64,000 nucleotides of DNA from an alpha proteobacterium L41A (GTDB lineage Bacteria > Pseudomonadota > Alphaproteobacteria > Caulobacterales > Caulobacteraceae): assembly GCA_000335735.1 (NCBI GenBank), contig AMYY01000014.1:16002-80001 (forward strand), given 5' to 3'. The notes below the pieces were generated by a model. The model was not told the DNA's origin. It made no database searches and worked only from the letters and a program-made list of their open reading frames with translations. Positions within the stretch are counted from its first letter, which is position 1. Each line of letters begins with the position of its first letter. This document shows positions 54,998 to 62,752 of this stretch, in pieces. A program made the translations under genes and the position numbers.

Positions 54998-56788
54998 TCA
55001 ACGCGACGCCAGCGCTGCGGTTCCGGGCGTCTTGTCCGCCGGATCGACAGGCGCGAGCGCTTCCGGGGTGGCGAAGGTCATGCGGGCGATAGTCCCACTT
55101 CCCGGCGTGGTCACGAACTCGGTCTCGCCGCGCAGCTGTTTGGCGAAGGCGCTCATCAGGGTGCGGCCCACTCCGACCTCGGCGCCGGCCTGGGCGCCCG
55201 GACCGTCGTCCTCGACTTCCAGAACCGATGTCTCGCCCTGGACGCGGAAGCGCACCTTCAGCTCCCCGCCGCTGCCGGCGAAGGCGTGTTTCTGGGCGTT
55301 TGTCACCGCCTCGACCAGCCACAGCGCCAAAGGCGCCAGCTTGTCGGGATCGACGTGCAGGGAATCGGCGTCGACCGAACTGATCACCACCGGTCCGCGC
55401 CCGGCTTCGCTGGCGACCAGTTGCCCTACCAGTTCGTTCAGGAACTCGCGCGCATCGGCATGGCGAATGTCGTTGCTCTGATACAGGGTGCGGTAGATCA
55501 GGGCCAAGGCCGAGATGCGCTGGCGCGTGTCGCCCAGCGCCGCCTTGGCCGGCGCATCGGTCAGGGCGCGCTGCTGCATCGATAGCAGGGAGGAGATGAT
55601 CTGAAGGTTGTTCTTCACCCGGTGATGGATTTCGCGCATCAGCGCGTCTTTTTCCGTCAGGGCGTCAGTCAGTTCACGGTCACGCACGGTGATGGCCTCG
55701 GCCATCTCATCCAAGGTGCGCGCCATGGTGCGAATTTCAGACGGGGCGTTCATCGCTTGCAGCGGACGCACCGAGAACCGGCCCTTGGCGTAAATGCCCG
55801 CGACCCGCTCCAGATAATCCAGCCAGCGGATGAAGATGCGCTCGGATAGCAGCATCACCGCCGCGAACGCTGTTAGCCACGCCCCCAGCGGCAATAGCAG
55901 GGTGCCGATCGGGTTGAGCCTCGCCCAGGACAGCCACCCGGGCGCCGGGGCCGACAGCAGGGCGTAAAGATCGCCGCCGGCCAGGGCCGCGCCCGCATAG
56001 TCGCGGCGCTGGTTCCGCGCATCCTTGGCCTCGAACACCGCAGACCCCTGATCGCGCGCCCGGTCGACCCAGCCCGCGATATCGTCGCCGGCCGACAGCT
56101 TGAACACGTCGGGATCACTGGCCGTCAGAATACGACCCGCGCCGTCGGTCAGGGCGGCTTGAGCGCCCGACGGCAGCGCGGCGTCCGTGACATCGGGTTG
56201 CAGGGCGGAGAAGGGGATCACGGCGACCATGGCGCCGTCGAACCGGCCCATCGGCCGCTCGGCGCGTGTGGCCACGATCAGCGCGCCTTCATAGCCGGCC
56301 CCATCGGGGGCGCGCATGACGACCAATTCTTCGCCATTGCGCAGCCGCTGGAACCACGTCGACCGGGCGGCGGGCGCCACTCCGGATCTCACGCCGTCCA
56401 CTCGGCCCGAGGCGCAGACCGCCTCGCCCGCCGGGCTGATGCGGTAGAGGCCCTCATAGCCTTCCAGACGTCCGACCAGCGCCGTCAGACGCGGTGCGCA
56501 ATAGGGGCCGACCGCATCAGGGCTGAGCGCGCGCAGCAGCACCTGGGCGCTATCCAGTTTGGCCTTGGCGCTGGAGGCGCTGCGTTCGGCCGCCAGTTGA
56601 AGGTCCACCTGCCGGTCGTCGGCCTGTCTTTGGAAGTCCGCCTGGGTCTGGATCAGGCTGAGCACGAAGATCGGCAGCAGGGCCATGGCCATGGCCGCGC
56701 CCAGTCGAAACCGGATGCCCTGAAAGCGATCCGTCCGCCACGTGCGACCGAGCCGCGACCGTGAGGTCTCCCTGGTCGTCTCGTTCAC
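54998..56788 (-). CDS. phyK: General stress response sensor kinase PhyK
   Basis: A 596-residue membrane histidine kinase. It has a first helix (about residues 32-48), a long periplasmic sensor region (about 50-275), a second helix (about 278-300), a HAMP-like linker, and a HisKA_2-type domain with EIHHRVKNNLQIISSLLSMQ. The phosphoacceptor is His388. The HATPase domain has N (EAVTNAQKHAF) and G1 (EDDGPGAQAG). In Caulobacter PhyK phosphorylates PhyR under stress. The start is GTG 56788, six bases after the sigT stop, with ggagctaagcggc upstream. It is cotranscribed with nepR and sigT. Confidence 0.92.
   Translation of the reverse strand: MNETTRETSRSRLGRTWRTDRFQGIRFRLGAAMAMALLPIFVLSLIQTQADFQRQADDRQVDLQLAAERSASSAKAKLDSAQVLLRALSPDAVGPYCAPRLTALVGRLEGYEGLYRISPAGEAVCASGRVDGVRSGVAPAARSTWFQRLRNGEELVVMRAPDGAGYEGALIVATRAERPMGRFDGAMVAVIPFSALQPDVTDAALPSGAQAALTDGAGRILTASDPDVFKLSAGDDIAGWVDRARDQGSAVFEAKDARNQRRDYAGAALAGGDLYALLSAPAPGWLSWARLNPIGTLLLPLGAWLTAFAAVMLLSERIFIRWLDYLERVAGIYAKGRFSVRPLQAMNAPSEIRTMARTLDEMAEAITVRDRELTDALTEKDALMREIHHRVKNNLQIISSLLSMQQRALTDAPAKAALGDTRQRISALALIYRTLYQSNDIRHADAREFLNELVGQLVASEAGRGPVVISSVDADSLHVDPDKLAPLALWLVEAVTNAQKHAFAGSGGELKVRFRVQGETSVLEVEDDGPGAQAGAEVGVGRTLMSAFAKQLRGETEFVTTPGSGTIARMTFATPEALAPVDPADKTPGTAALASR
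55000..55024 (-). promoter_or_regulatory. Sigma-T promoter inside the 3' end of phyK, driving the entericidin-like gene
   Basis: GGAAC (55020-55024 on plus as GTTCC) and CGTT (55000-55003 as AACG) are exactly 16 bases apart on the minus strand. The site lies in the last eight codons of phyK, 52 bases before the entericidin-like ATG. Confidence 0.78.
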
Positions 56789-56794
56789 CGCCGC

Positions 56795-57406
56795 TTAGCT
56801 CCGGGCGCCGGCCAGCCTGTCGGCCTCGCCCAGGATCGTGCGCATGGCGTCGCCGGCCGCTTCACCGTCGCGGCCGTAACCGCCCCGCTCCAGGGTGGCT
56901 TGCAACGCCCGGCGTGCGCGGCTGACGCGGCTCTTCACCGTGCCGACGGCGCAGCCGCAGATCTCGGCCGCCTCTTCATAGGCGAAGCCGCCGGCGCCGA
57001 CCAGAATCAAGGCTTCGCGCTGCTCTTCGGGCAGGGTCTTCAGAGCCTGACGCAGTTCGTCCAGAGCGACGGGCGCCTCGGGATCGTCCACGGCGACCAG
57101 GGTCCGTTCGGCGGCTTCCTGATCCAGCTGCGACTGACGCCACGAGCGGCGCTTTTCGGAATAGAACTGGTTGCGCAGGATCATGAAGGTCCAGGCCTTC
57201 ATGTTCGTGCCCATCTGATAGCTGGCGCGCGCGTCCCAGGCCTTCATCATGGCGTCCTGCGCCAGGTCGTCAGCCGCAGTCGGGTCGCCGGTCAAGGTCC
57301 GGGCAAAGGCGCGTAGATGCGGAATCAGCAGGACCAGTTCGCGCTTGAAGCCCTCGTCGTCGGCCGACGCGGGTTTGGGGGCTGCGCCCAGGCGTGAGGT
57401 GCTCAT
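56795..57406 (-). CDS. sigT: General stress ECF sigma factor SigT (EcfG)
   Basis: A 203-residue ECF sigma factor of the EcfG group. Region 2 contains LRAFARTLTGDPTAADDLAQDAMMKAWDARASY and NMKAWTFMILRNQFYSEKRR. Region 4 contains LPEEQREALILVGAGGFAYEEAAEICGCAVGTVKSRVSRARR. It directs RNA polymerase to GGAAC-N16-CGTT promoters, of which five are present here. NepR holds it inactive until PhyR~P binds NepR. Its ATG overlaps the nepR stop by four bases (ATGA), so the two proteins are made together. It is followed by phyK. Confidence 0.96.
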   Translation of the reverse strand: MSTSRLGAAPKPASADDEGFKRELVLLIPHLRAFARTLTGDPTAADDLAQDAMMKAWDARASYQMGTNMKAWTFMILRNQFYSEKRRSWRQSQLDQEAAERTLVAVDDPEAPVALDELRQALKTLPEEQREALILVGAGGFAYEEAAEICGCAVGTVKSRVSRARRALQATLERGGYGRDGEAAGDAMRTILGEADRLAGARS

Positions 57407-57603
57407 GCGGCGCTGTCCGAAGACTTGGCGTCGGCGCGTTTCAGAATATCGAGAAACTCATCGGGCACAGGTTCGTTGACGACCTCGTCGAACATGTGCC
57501 GCAGCTTGACGCCAATGGCCTGTTGGCGAAGGCGAGCTTCTTCCAGCCCTGCCTCCCCCTGCTGTTCGCCTTTGGGACGAGAGGAGTCCGGAGAATCGAT
57601 CAT
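57403..57603 (-). CDS. nepR: Anti-sigma factor NepR
   Basis: A 66-residue anti-sigma factor that binds SigT and is removed by PhyR~P. The core IGVKLRHMFDEVVNEPVPDEFLDIL (about residues 30-54) is the family signature for the two helices that clasp sigma regions 2 and 4. The N terminus is disordered and charged, as in relatives. ATG 57603 was chosen: the only longer start is TTG 57654, which falls within the sigma-T promoter's -10 element. It is the first gene of nepR-sigT-phyK. Confidence 0.94.
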   Translation of the reverse strand: MIDSPDSSRPKGEQQGEAGLEEARLRQQAIGVKLRHMFDEVVNEPVPDEFLDILKRADAKSSDSAA

Positions 57604-57653
57604 AGACAGAGCCAAGCCCACCCAACTGTCATCGCGAGAAGATGTCGGTCTCA

Positions 57654-57678
57654 AACGTCATCAGACCGGCCGGGTTCC
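57654..57678 (-). promoter_or_regulatory. Sigma-T promoter of nepR-sigT-phyK
   Basis: On the minus strand GGAAC (57674-57678) and CGTT (57654-57657) are exactly 16 bases apart. Transcription would start about 45 bases before nepR. The site makes the operon autoregulatory. Confidence 0.9.
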
Positions 57679-57719
57679 TGCATGAACGGTTTTTAATGCT
57701 AAAGCTTGTTCGCCACGGC

Positions 57720-57744
57720 GGAACCGTGATGCGAGTGTGACGTT
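57720..57744 (+). promoter_or_regulatory. Sigma-T promoter of phyR
   Basis: GGAAC (57720-57724), 16 bases, CGTT (57741-57744) followed by TA. The site lies 60 bases before the phyR ATG and back to back with the nepR promoter (41 bases between the -35 elements). Confidence 0.9.
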
Positions 57745-57804
57745 TATGGCTGATGTAGCGCTCTGCCTTGCCGGCCGGGCTGTGATTTGTCGGGGACTAT
57801 CTGA

Positions 57805-58599
57805 ATGAGCCTTCTGGCTAGACTCGCGCCGCACCTTCCTTATGTGCGACGTTACGCACGCGCCCTGACCGGCGATCAATCCACGGGCGACAACTATGTC
57901 CGTGTCGCTCTGGAGGCCCTAGCCGCCGGCGAGCAGCAGCTGTCGGCCGATATGACGCCGCGCGTCGCTCTTTATCATGTCTTCCACGCGATCTGGTCCT
58001 CGACCGGCGCGCAGCTGGAAACCGGCACGCTGGAAACCACGGGCAGCGACGCCTCGCAGCGTCTGCTGCGCATTGCGCCGCGCTCGCGCCAAGCCTTCCT
58101 GCTGACTGCCCTTGAAGGCTTCACCCCGTCCGAAGCTGCGCAAATCCTGTCCGCCGATCCGCGCGACGTGGAACGCCTGATCGCCGACGCCCAGGCCGAC
58201 ATCGACGCCGAACTGGCCACCGACGTTCTGGTCATCGAGGATGAGGCTATCATCTCGGCCGACATCCAGAGCCTGGTGACGGAACTGGGCCACCGCGTCA
58301 CCGGCACCGCCACGACGCACGACGAGGCGATCGACGCCGTCGCCCGCCACAAGCCGGGTCTGGTTCTGGCAGACATCCAGCTGGCCGACGGCTCGTCGGG
58401 CATCGATGCGGTCAAGGACATCCTGAAGACCATGGACGTGCCGGTGATCTTCATCACCGCCTTCCCGGAACGCCTGCTGACCGGCGAGCGCCCCGAGCCG
58501 ACCTTCCTGATCACCAAACCCTTCCAGCCGGAAACGGTGAAGGCGGCGATCAGCCAGGCGCTGTTCTTCCACCCGTCGCGCCAGAAGGAAGCCGCTTAA
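57805..58599 (+). CDS. phyR: Stress response regulator PhyR (sigma-like/receiver)
   Basis: A 264-residue anti-anti-sigma response regulator. Residues 1-130 form a sigma-like domain mimicking SigT regions 2 and 4 (LPYVRRYARALTGDQSTGDNYVR and APRSRQAFLLTALEGFTPSEAAQIL). Residues 138-255 form a receiver with acidic pocket VIEDEA, phosphoacceptor Asp190 in LADIQLADG, Thr in FITAFPER, and Lys in LITKPFQ. Phosphorylation by PhyK opens the sigma-like part to bind NepR. ATG 57805. The sigma-like part lacks DNA-binding ability in the family. A strong terminator follows. Confidence 0.97.
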   Translation: MSLLARLAPHLPYVRRYARALTGDQSTGDNYVRVALEALAAGEQQLSADMTPRVALYHVFHAIWSSTGAQLETGTLETTGSDASQRLLRIAPRSRQAFLLTALEGFTPSEAAQILSADPRDVERLIADAQADIDAELATDVLVIEDEAIISADIQSLVTELGHRVTGTATTHDEAIDAVARHKPGLVLADIQLADGSSGIDAVKDILKTMDVPVIFITAFPERLLTGERPEPTFLITKPFQPETVKAAISQALFFHPSRQKEAA

Positions 58600-58627
58600 A
58601 ACACGGTCTTTCGCTGACAACAAGATC

Positions 58628-58657
58628 GGCCTCGGTCCCTCGGGATCGAGGCCTTTT
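58628..58657 (+). terminator. Intrinsic terminator of phyR
   Basis: A 7-bp stem (ggcctcg with cgaggcc) extended inside by further pairs (tccc with ggga), then cttttctttg. It lies 29 bases after the phyR stop and separates it from the sRNA promoter. Confidence 0.85.
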
Positions 58658-58719
58658 CTTTGTTTTACGGCGGCATTGATGGGCCAAAGTACGAAGGCGC
58701 AAAAAAACGATCGAGGTCG

Positions 58720-58744
58720 GGAACCGGCTTCAGGCGCCGTCGTT
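58720..58744 (+). promoter_or_regulatory. Sigma-T promoter of the GsrN-like sRNA
   Basis: GGAAC (58720-58724), exactly 16 bases, then CGTT (58741-58744). No gene starts within 190 bases downstream; the only downstream product before a terminator is the structured RNA at 58751-58861. Confidence 0.87.
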
Positions 58745-58750
58745 ATCGGT

Positions 58751-58861
58751 TCGTGGAGGCGGCGACGCCCCCCGACTTGATCCGCGAAAGCCGATCATGC
58801 CGCCTCCACGCCTCATTCTCGATGATGCCACTTCAAAGCGATCCGCAAGGGTCGCTTTTTT
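58751..58861 (+). ncRNA. gsrN: GsrN-like general stress response sRNA
   Basis: A predicted transcript of about 110 nt that fills the 336-base gap between phyR and the MDR reductase gene. Bounds are the sigma-T -10 element ending at 58744 and the T run of the terminator. An 11-bp perfect stem (58753-58763 with 58799-58809) encloses a run of six cytosines (58768-58773) and a small hairpin (58778-58782 with 58793-58797). In Caulobacter GsrN is a sigma-T-dependent sRNA with an exposed C-rich 5' loop that raises katG translation and is processed to a short 5' form. Size, promoter, C-run and terminator all match. The exact start is estimated; there is no convincing coding frame. Confidence 0.82.
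58835..58861 (+). terminator. Intrinsic terminator of the GsrN-like sRNA
   Basis: A ten-pair stem (aaagcgatcc with gggtcgcttt, one G-U pair), GCAA tetraloop and six Ts. Confidence 0.92.
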
Positions 58862-58935
58862 CTTGTCGCACACCTCGACCGAGGCCGCCGTCGCGGCCAA
58901 GATGGTGGTCAAAGAAAACGCACGGAGAGACGCCA

Positions 58936-59967
58936 ATGGCTTCGACAAGCGGCAAGACGAACCGTCAATGGGTGCTGCGCCAGCGCCCCAAGGGCCTGAT
59001 CCAGCCCGGCGATTTGGAACTGGTCGAGACGGCCATCCCTGATCTGCAGGAGAACGAGGTGCTGGTCCGCACCGTCTATCTGTCGCTGGACCCGACCAAT
59101 CGCACCTGGATGAACGATTCCGAGGGCTATCTGCCGCCGGTCGGCCTGGGCGAGGTCATGCGCGGCCTGACGCTGGGCGTGGTCGAAGCCTCGCGATCCA
59201 GCCGCTTCAAGGCCGGCGATGTCGTCATGCCGACTTCGGGCGGCTGGGCCGACTATGCGGTCGTGCCGGAAGGCGGCCTGCGCCCGGTCCACCGCGCGCC
59301 CGGCCTACCGTTGACGGCCAATATGTCCGTGCTCGGCATGACCGGCCTGACCGCCTATTTCGGCGTCACCGACGTGTTGAAGGCCCAGGAAGGCGAGACC
59401 ATCGTCATCTCGGCGGCCGCCGGCGCGGTCGGCTCCATCGCGGGGCAGATCGCCAAACAGCGCGGCTGCCGCGTCATCGGCATCGCGGGCGGCCCGCAGA
59501 AGAGCGCTTGGCTGACCGACGAACTCGGCTTCGACGCGGCCATCGATTACAAGAACGAGGATGTGGGCGAGGCGCTGGATCGTCTGGCCCCCGACGGCGT
59601 CGACCTGAACTTCGAGAATGTCGGCGGCGACATCATGATTGCGGTGTTCAACCGGCTGAAGGTCCACGGCCGGATGGCGGTCTGCGGCCTGGTGTCCTCC
59701 TACAATGCGACCAAGGCGCCGCCTTCGCCGAACTTCGCGCGCATCATCACCCATCGCCTGCACGTCCAGGGCTTCCTGGTCCTGGACTACGCCCCGCGCG
59801 CTCGCGAGATGGTCGCGGAAATGGGCCCGTGGCTGGCGGACGGCCGTGTGAAGTGGAAGGTTCACGTCGACGACGGGCTGGAAGGCGCGGTGGGGTCGTT
59901 GAATCGCTTGTTCACCGGCGATCACGACGGCAAGCTGCTGGTTCGCGTTTCCGAAGAACCCGCCTGA
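58936..59967 (+). CDS. NADP-dependent MDR-family reductase (CurA/leukotriene B4 dehydrogenase type)
   Basis: A 343-residue NADPH-dependent double-bond reductase of the zinc-free MDR group. The N-terminal catalytic domain has YLSLDPTNRTWMND, and the Rossmann segment is VISAAAGAVGSIAGQIAKQRGCRVIGIAGG. DYKNEDVGEALDRLAPDGVDLNFENVGGDIM is typical of the prostaglandin/alkenal reductases. They reduce reactive alkenals, a plausible oxidative-stress role next to this locus, though that is inference. ATG 58936 follows cggagagacgcca. It may receive some read-through from the sRNA promoter. Confidence 0.89.
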   Translation: MASTSGKTNRQWVLRQRPKGLIQPGDLELVETAIPDLQENEVLVRTVYLSLDPTNRTWMNDSEGYLPPVGLGEVMRGLTLGVVEASRSSRFKAGDVVMPTSGGWADYAVVPEGGLRPVHRAPGLPLTANMSVLGMTGLTAYFGVTDVLKAQEGETIVISAAAGAVGSIAGQIAKQRGCRVIGIAGGPQKSAWLTDELGFDAAIDYKNEDVGEALDRLAPDGVDLNFENVGGDIMIAVFNRLKVHGRMAVCGLVSSYNATKAPPSPNFARIITHRLHVQGFLVLDYAPRAREMVAEMGPWLADGRVKWKVHVDDGLEGAVGSLNRLFTGDHDGKLLVRVSEEPA

Positions 59968-59982
59968 ACCCAAGGTCTGCGC

Positions 59983-60390
59983 ATGAGCGATCCGCTGCAC
60001 GTCCATTTCGAAGACCTGGAAGTGGGGCAGGTCGTGCCGCTGGGCGCCTGTGCGGTCGATCAGGGGGCGCTGGACGTCTTCATCGAGCGGTTCTCGCCGG
60101 GCTGGGACGTGGCCTACGGCGCGCCGGACGCCATGGTCTATGTGCTGTGGAGCCGTCTCGCGGCCGACAAGTCCGGCGGCTGGGCCCAGACCAAGGTCCT
60201 AGCCGTCGATGGGCTGCGCTACATGCGCAATCCCCCGGCGGGCGAACTGCTGCGGGGTCGCATGACGGTGATGGGCAAGGATCCGGTCGGCGATGACAAG
60301 GGCATCGTCATCGCCTCGCATGACCTGCTGGACGAGGCCGGGCGTCTGGTCTTTTCCTGCCTGACCCGGGCGCTGTTCTCGCGCCGCTGA
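59983..60390 (+). CDS. MaoC-like hotdog-fold protein
   Basis: A 135-residue protein resembling the MaoC/hydratase-like hotdog family, with the opening FEDLEVGQVVPLGACAVDQ and LLRGRMTVMGKDPV. The canonical hydratase Asp-His pair in the hot-dog helix is not clearly seen (DVFIERFSPGW replaces the usual F-A-x2-Y-D-P-Q-x-x-H), so activity is doubtful. It starts 15 bases after the MDR reductase gene and is probably cotranscribed. A strong terminator follows. Confidence 0.75.
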   Translation: MSDPLHVHFEDLEVGQVVPLGACAVDQGALDVFIERFSPGWDVAYGAPDAMVYVLWSRLAADKSGGWAQTKVLAVDGLRYMRNPPAGELLRGRMTVMGKDPVGDDKGIVIASHDLLDEAGRLVFSCLTRALFSRR

Positions 60391-60399
60391 AACGAAAAA

Positions 60400-60425
60400 C
60401 GCCCCGCCGGCGAACCGGCGGGGCG
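60400..60425. terminator. Bidirectional terminator between the MaoC-like gene and sapC
   Basis: A perfect 11-bp GC stem (cgccccgccgg with ccggcggggcg) and CGAA loop. On the minus strand it runs into gtttttcgttt, so it strongly ends the sapC transcript. Confidence 0.88.
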
Positions 60426-60448
60426 GGCATCTGGTCGGCGTCTCGCGA

Positions 60449-61231
60449 TCAATTTACTGAAGCCGGCGCCGCGACTTGGCGTTGGAAGGCGAGAGCGATC
60501 AAGCGCTCCCAACCCAGCAGAGAGACTAGATGGGCATAGATTTGGCCCAGAGCCCCGTTGTCTCGCAGTTCGACCAGTTTCTCGGCCGAAAGAGCGCGCA
60601 GCTTGTCTTCTGACACCGCGTAATATTCGGCAATCTTCTGGGGCTGCGCTGGCGTGCCGTCGGCGTTGCGTGGTGTAAAGGTCGCGTCGCGCACATCCAG
60701 CAGGTCGAGCTCGTTCACAAGAGCCAGGAAGGCTTCCGTGCGAAGACGCTCCTGTTCAAAATTGTTGCAGAAATCCATCGCCATCTGCGTGTATTCGCTC
60801 GCTTGTCCATCAACGAACAAGGGATTTTCGCCTCCTTCTACGACGATCTCTGCATCGCGATCGATGCAAAGGACCATGCGCTCGTTTTGCTTGTCGTCAG
60901 CGAAGACGAAAGGATAGCGGCGTACGTAAGCGGGAACGTAGGCGTCAGGGCGGAAATCGCCTGCTGCGGACACAAAAAGATTGTCGCCTTGACGCAGACC
61001 CATGACCGCCATGGGCAGCTTCTGGTCGCCGATGAAAATGATTGGGTAGGACAACGCCGCCGGGGCGAATTCGGTGACCGTCAGCGGGACGATATTGGTC
61101 TTGCCGACGAACGCATACGGCTTCTCGGCCGGGTTGACCCCAAGCGAGGCATGAAGGCCGGCGTCCAGCGGCTCAGGGTTGGTATAGAAGAGGACGTTGC
61201 CTTCAAGCGGCGAATTGTTCGTGTCGGTCAT
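60449..61231 (-). CDS. SapC-family protein
   Basis: A 260-residue cytosolic protein of the SapC family, named for a protein linked to S-layer secretion in Campylobacter. The conserved block runs from TNIVPLTVTEFAPAALSYPIIFIG to QGDNLFVSAAGDFRPDAYVPAYVRRYPFVFAD. There is no signal peptide or membrane helix. A direct role in S-layer export here is unproven, and no S-layer gene is in the window. ATG 61231 is the first start. It diverges from zur across 117 bases. Confidence 0.85.
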   Translation of the reverse strand: MTDTNNSPLEGNVLFYTNPEPLDAGLHASLGVNPAEKPYAFVGKTNIVPLTVTEFAPAALSYPIIFIGDQKLPMAVMGLRQGDNLFVSAAGDFRPDAYVPAYVRRYPFVFADDKQNERMVLCIDRDAEIVVEGGENPLFVDGQASEYTQMAMDFCNNFEQERLRTEAFLALVNELDLLDVRDATFTPRNADGTPAQPQKIAEYYAVSEDKLRALSAEKLVELRDNGALGQIYAHLVSLLGWERLIALAFQRQVAAPASVN

Positions 61232-61348
61232 GAAGCGAGGACGCTCTGGTTAAAGATCGGAGGCGCGCCTTCTAGCCCAACGCCGCGCAACCGGCAAACC
61301 CGCGATGCGTCGGTTGCAGTGGGGGTCGCCAGCCATTAGCTGTGGCGT

Positions 61349-61837
61349 ATGGGTTCCGCCTGCGATCACGACCATGACCACTCCGGCCTGAACGGCGGGG
61401 CGCTGGACCGCGCCTTGGCGGCGGCCGAGGCGCGCGCGGTCCAGCAGGGCGAGCGTATGACCGCCCAGCGTCGGCGCGTCCTGGCCCTGCTGCTGGAAAG
61501 CGGCGAGCCGGTGAAGGCCTACGATCTGATCGCGCGCTTCGGCGAAGACGGCCAGGCCGCCAAGCCACCGACCGTCTATCGCGCGCTGGAGTTTCTGGAA
61601 CGGCTGGGCATGGTGCACCGCATCGCTTCCATCAGCGCCTATGTCGCCTGCACCGACGATGGCGAGGCCGCGCACGCGGCCGCCTTTTTGATCTGCGACT
61701 GCTGCGGCGCGACGCGCGAGGTCAGCGGGCCGGACCAGAGCGCCATGAACGCCGCCGCCTCGGCCGCCGGCTACGCCATCGCCCGCACGACGATCGAGGC
61801 GCACGGTCGCTGCGCCGCCTGTCGCGACGTCGCATGA
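61349..61837 (+). CDS. zur: Zinc uptake regulator Zur (Fur family)
   Basis: A 162-residue Fur-family metalloregulator. The N terminus has a His-rich stretch (CDHDHDHSG), and the winged helix has MTAQRRRVLALLLESGEPVKAYDLI and PPTVYRALEFLERLGMVHRI. The structural-zinc cysteines are CDCC (CxxC) and CAAC near the C terminus, which the Fur at 45969 lacks. The combination points to Zur, repressing zinc uptake genes when zinc is plentiful. The stop overlaps the start of the following hydrolase by four bases. It is not next to znuABC here. Confidence 0.88.
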   Translation: MGSACDHDHDHSGLNGGALDRALAAAEARAVQQGERMTAQRRRVLALLLESGEPVKAYDLIARFGEDGQAAKPPTVYRALEFLERLGMVHRIASISAYVACTDDGEAAHAAAFLICDCCGATREVSGPDQSAMNAAASAAGYAIARTTIEAHGRCAACRDVA

Positions 61838-62730
61838 CCATGGATGCGGCGTTGATGTCCCCACCGCGTCGCCTGTCCGTGCCGATCGACAATCGCTGGG
61901 GCGCCGGCGCGATGGCCGTGCTGGATTTCGGCGATCCGAACCGGCCGGTTGATCTGATCTTTTCTCACGCCAACGGCTTCAACGCCGCCACCTATCGCAG
62001 CCTGTTGTCGCCGCTGTCGTCGTCCTTGCGGATCTGGGCGCCGGATCTGCGTGGCCATGGCCGATCGGCCCTGCCGACCTTCGCGCGACCCAAGACGAGC
62101 TGGCTGGACCACCGCGACGACCTGCTGGCCCTGCTGGAGGCCATCGACGGCCCTCCCGTGGTCATGGCCGGCCATTCGATGGGCGGCACGGCCTCGCTTC
62201 TGGCGGCTGCCGTTCGGCCGGATCGGGTGTCCAGCCTGGTGCTTTTCGATCCGGTGATCTGGAAACGATCCGCGGTCTTCGCCTTCAATCTGCCCTTCGC
62301 CTACAAGCTGATGAAGGCGATCCCCATCGCCAAGGCCACCCTGCGTCGTCGCAGCCAGTTCGACAGCCGCGAACAGGCCATGGCCGCCTATCGCGGGCGC
62401 GGCGCCTTCAAGGGTTGGCCCGACATGGTCCTGGCCGATTATCTGTCCGAGGGCCTGAACGAGGGCGACGGCGGGTTCAGCCTGACCGCCGCGCCGGCCT
62501 GGGAGGCGGCCAATTACACAGCCCAGGCGCACGATCCGTGGCGGGCCATGAAACGCTATCCCGGGCCGGTACGCATCCTCAAGGCCGAGCATGGCGCCCT
62601 GACCCATGTGCCGGTTCAACCCCGTGGCCTGCCTAATGTCTCGGTCGAGGTCGTGCCCGGCGGCGGGCACTTGTTCCCCATGACCCATGCCGACGGGGCG
62701 CGCGACGCCCTGTTCGACGCCGCCGTCTGA
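61834..62730 (+). CDS. Alpha/beta hydrolase coupled to zur
   Basis: A 298-residue cytosolic alpha/beta hydrolase. FSHANGFNAATYRSLLSPL gives the oxyanion-hole region, WAPDLRGHGRSALP is family-typical, AGHSMGGTASLLAAA is the nucleophile elbow (Ser near residue 113), and VPGGGHLFPMTHADG supplies the late histidine. Substrate unknown. The ATGA overlap with zur implies coupled translation; whether it has a role in zinc biology is unknown. A second ATG follows at codon 2-6, so the precise start may shift slightly. Confidence 0.85.
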   Translation: MTMDAALMSPPRRLSVPIDNRWGAGAMAVLDFGDPNRPVDLIFSHANGFNAATYRSLLSPLSSSLRIWAPDLRGHGRSALPTFARPKTSWLDHRDDLLALLEAIDGPPVVMAGHSMGGTASLLAAAVRPDRVSSLVLFDPVIWKRSAVFAFNLPFAYKLMKAIPIAKATLRRRSQFDSREQAMAAYRGRGAFKGWPDMVLADYLSEGLNEGDGGFSLTAAPAWEAANYTAQAHDPWRAMKRYPGPVRILKAEHGALTHVPVQPRGLPNVSVEVVPGGGHLFPMTHADGARDALFDAAV

Positions 62731-62752
62731 GAACGAATCCTATAGGCGGAAC

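Noticed and set aside
58660..58935. Coding extension of the MDR reductase frame upstream across the sRNA region
   Set aside because: The extension reads through a promoter, a stable stem and a terminator; the protein family begins at ATG 58936, which has a ribosome binding site.
61287..61317. GCAACCG...CGGTTGC inverted repeat between sapC and zur as a Zur box
   Set aside because: The 17-base spacer and GC-rich arms do not resemble known alphaproteobacterial Zur sites; chance is likely.
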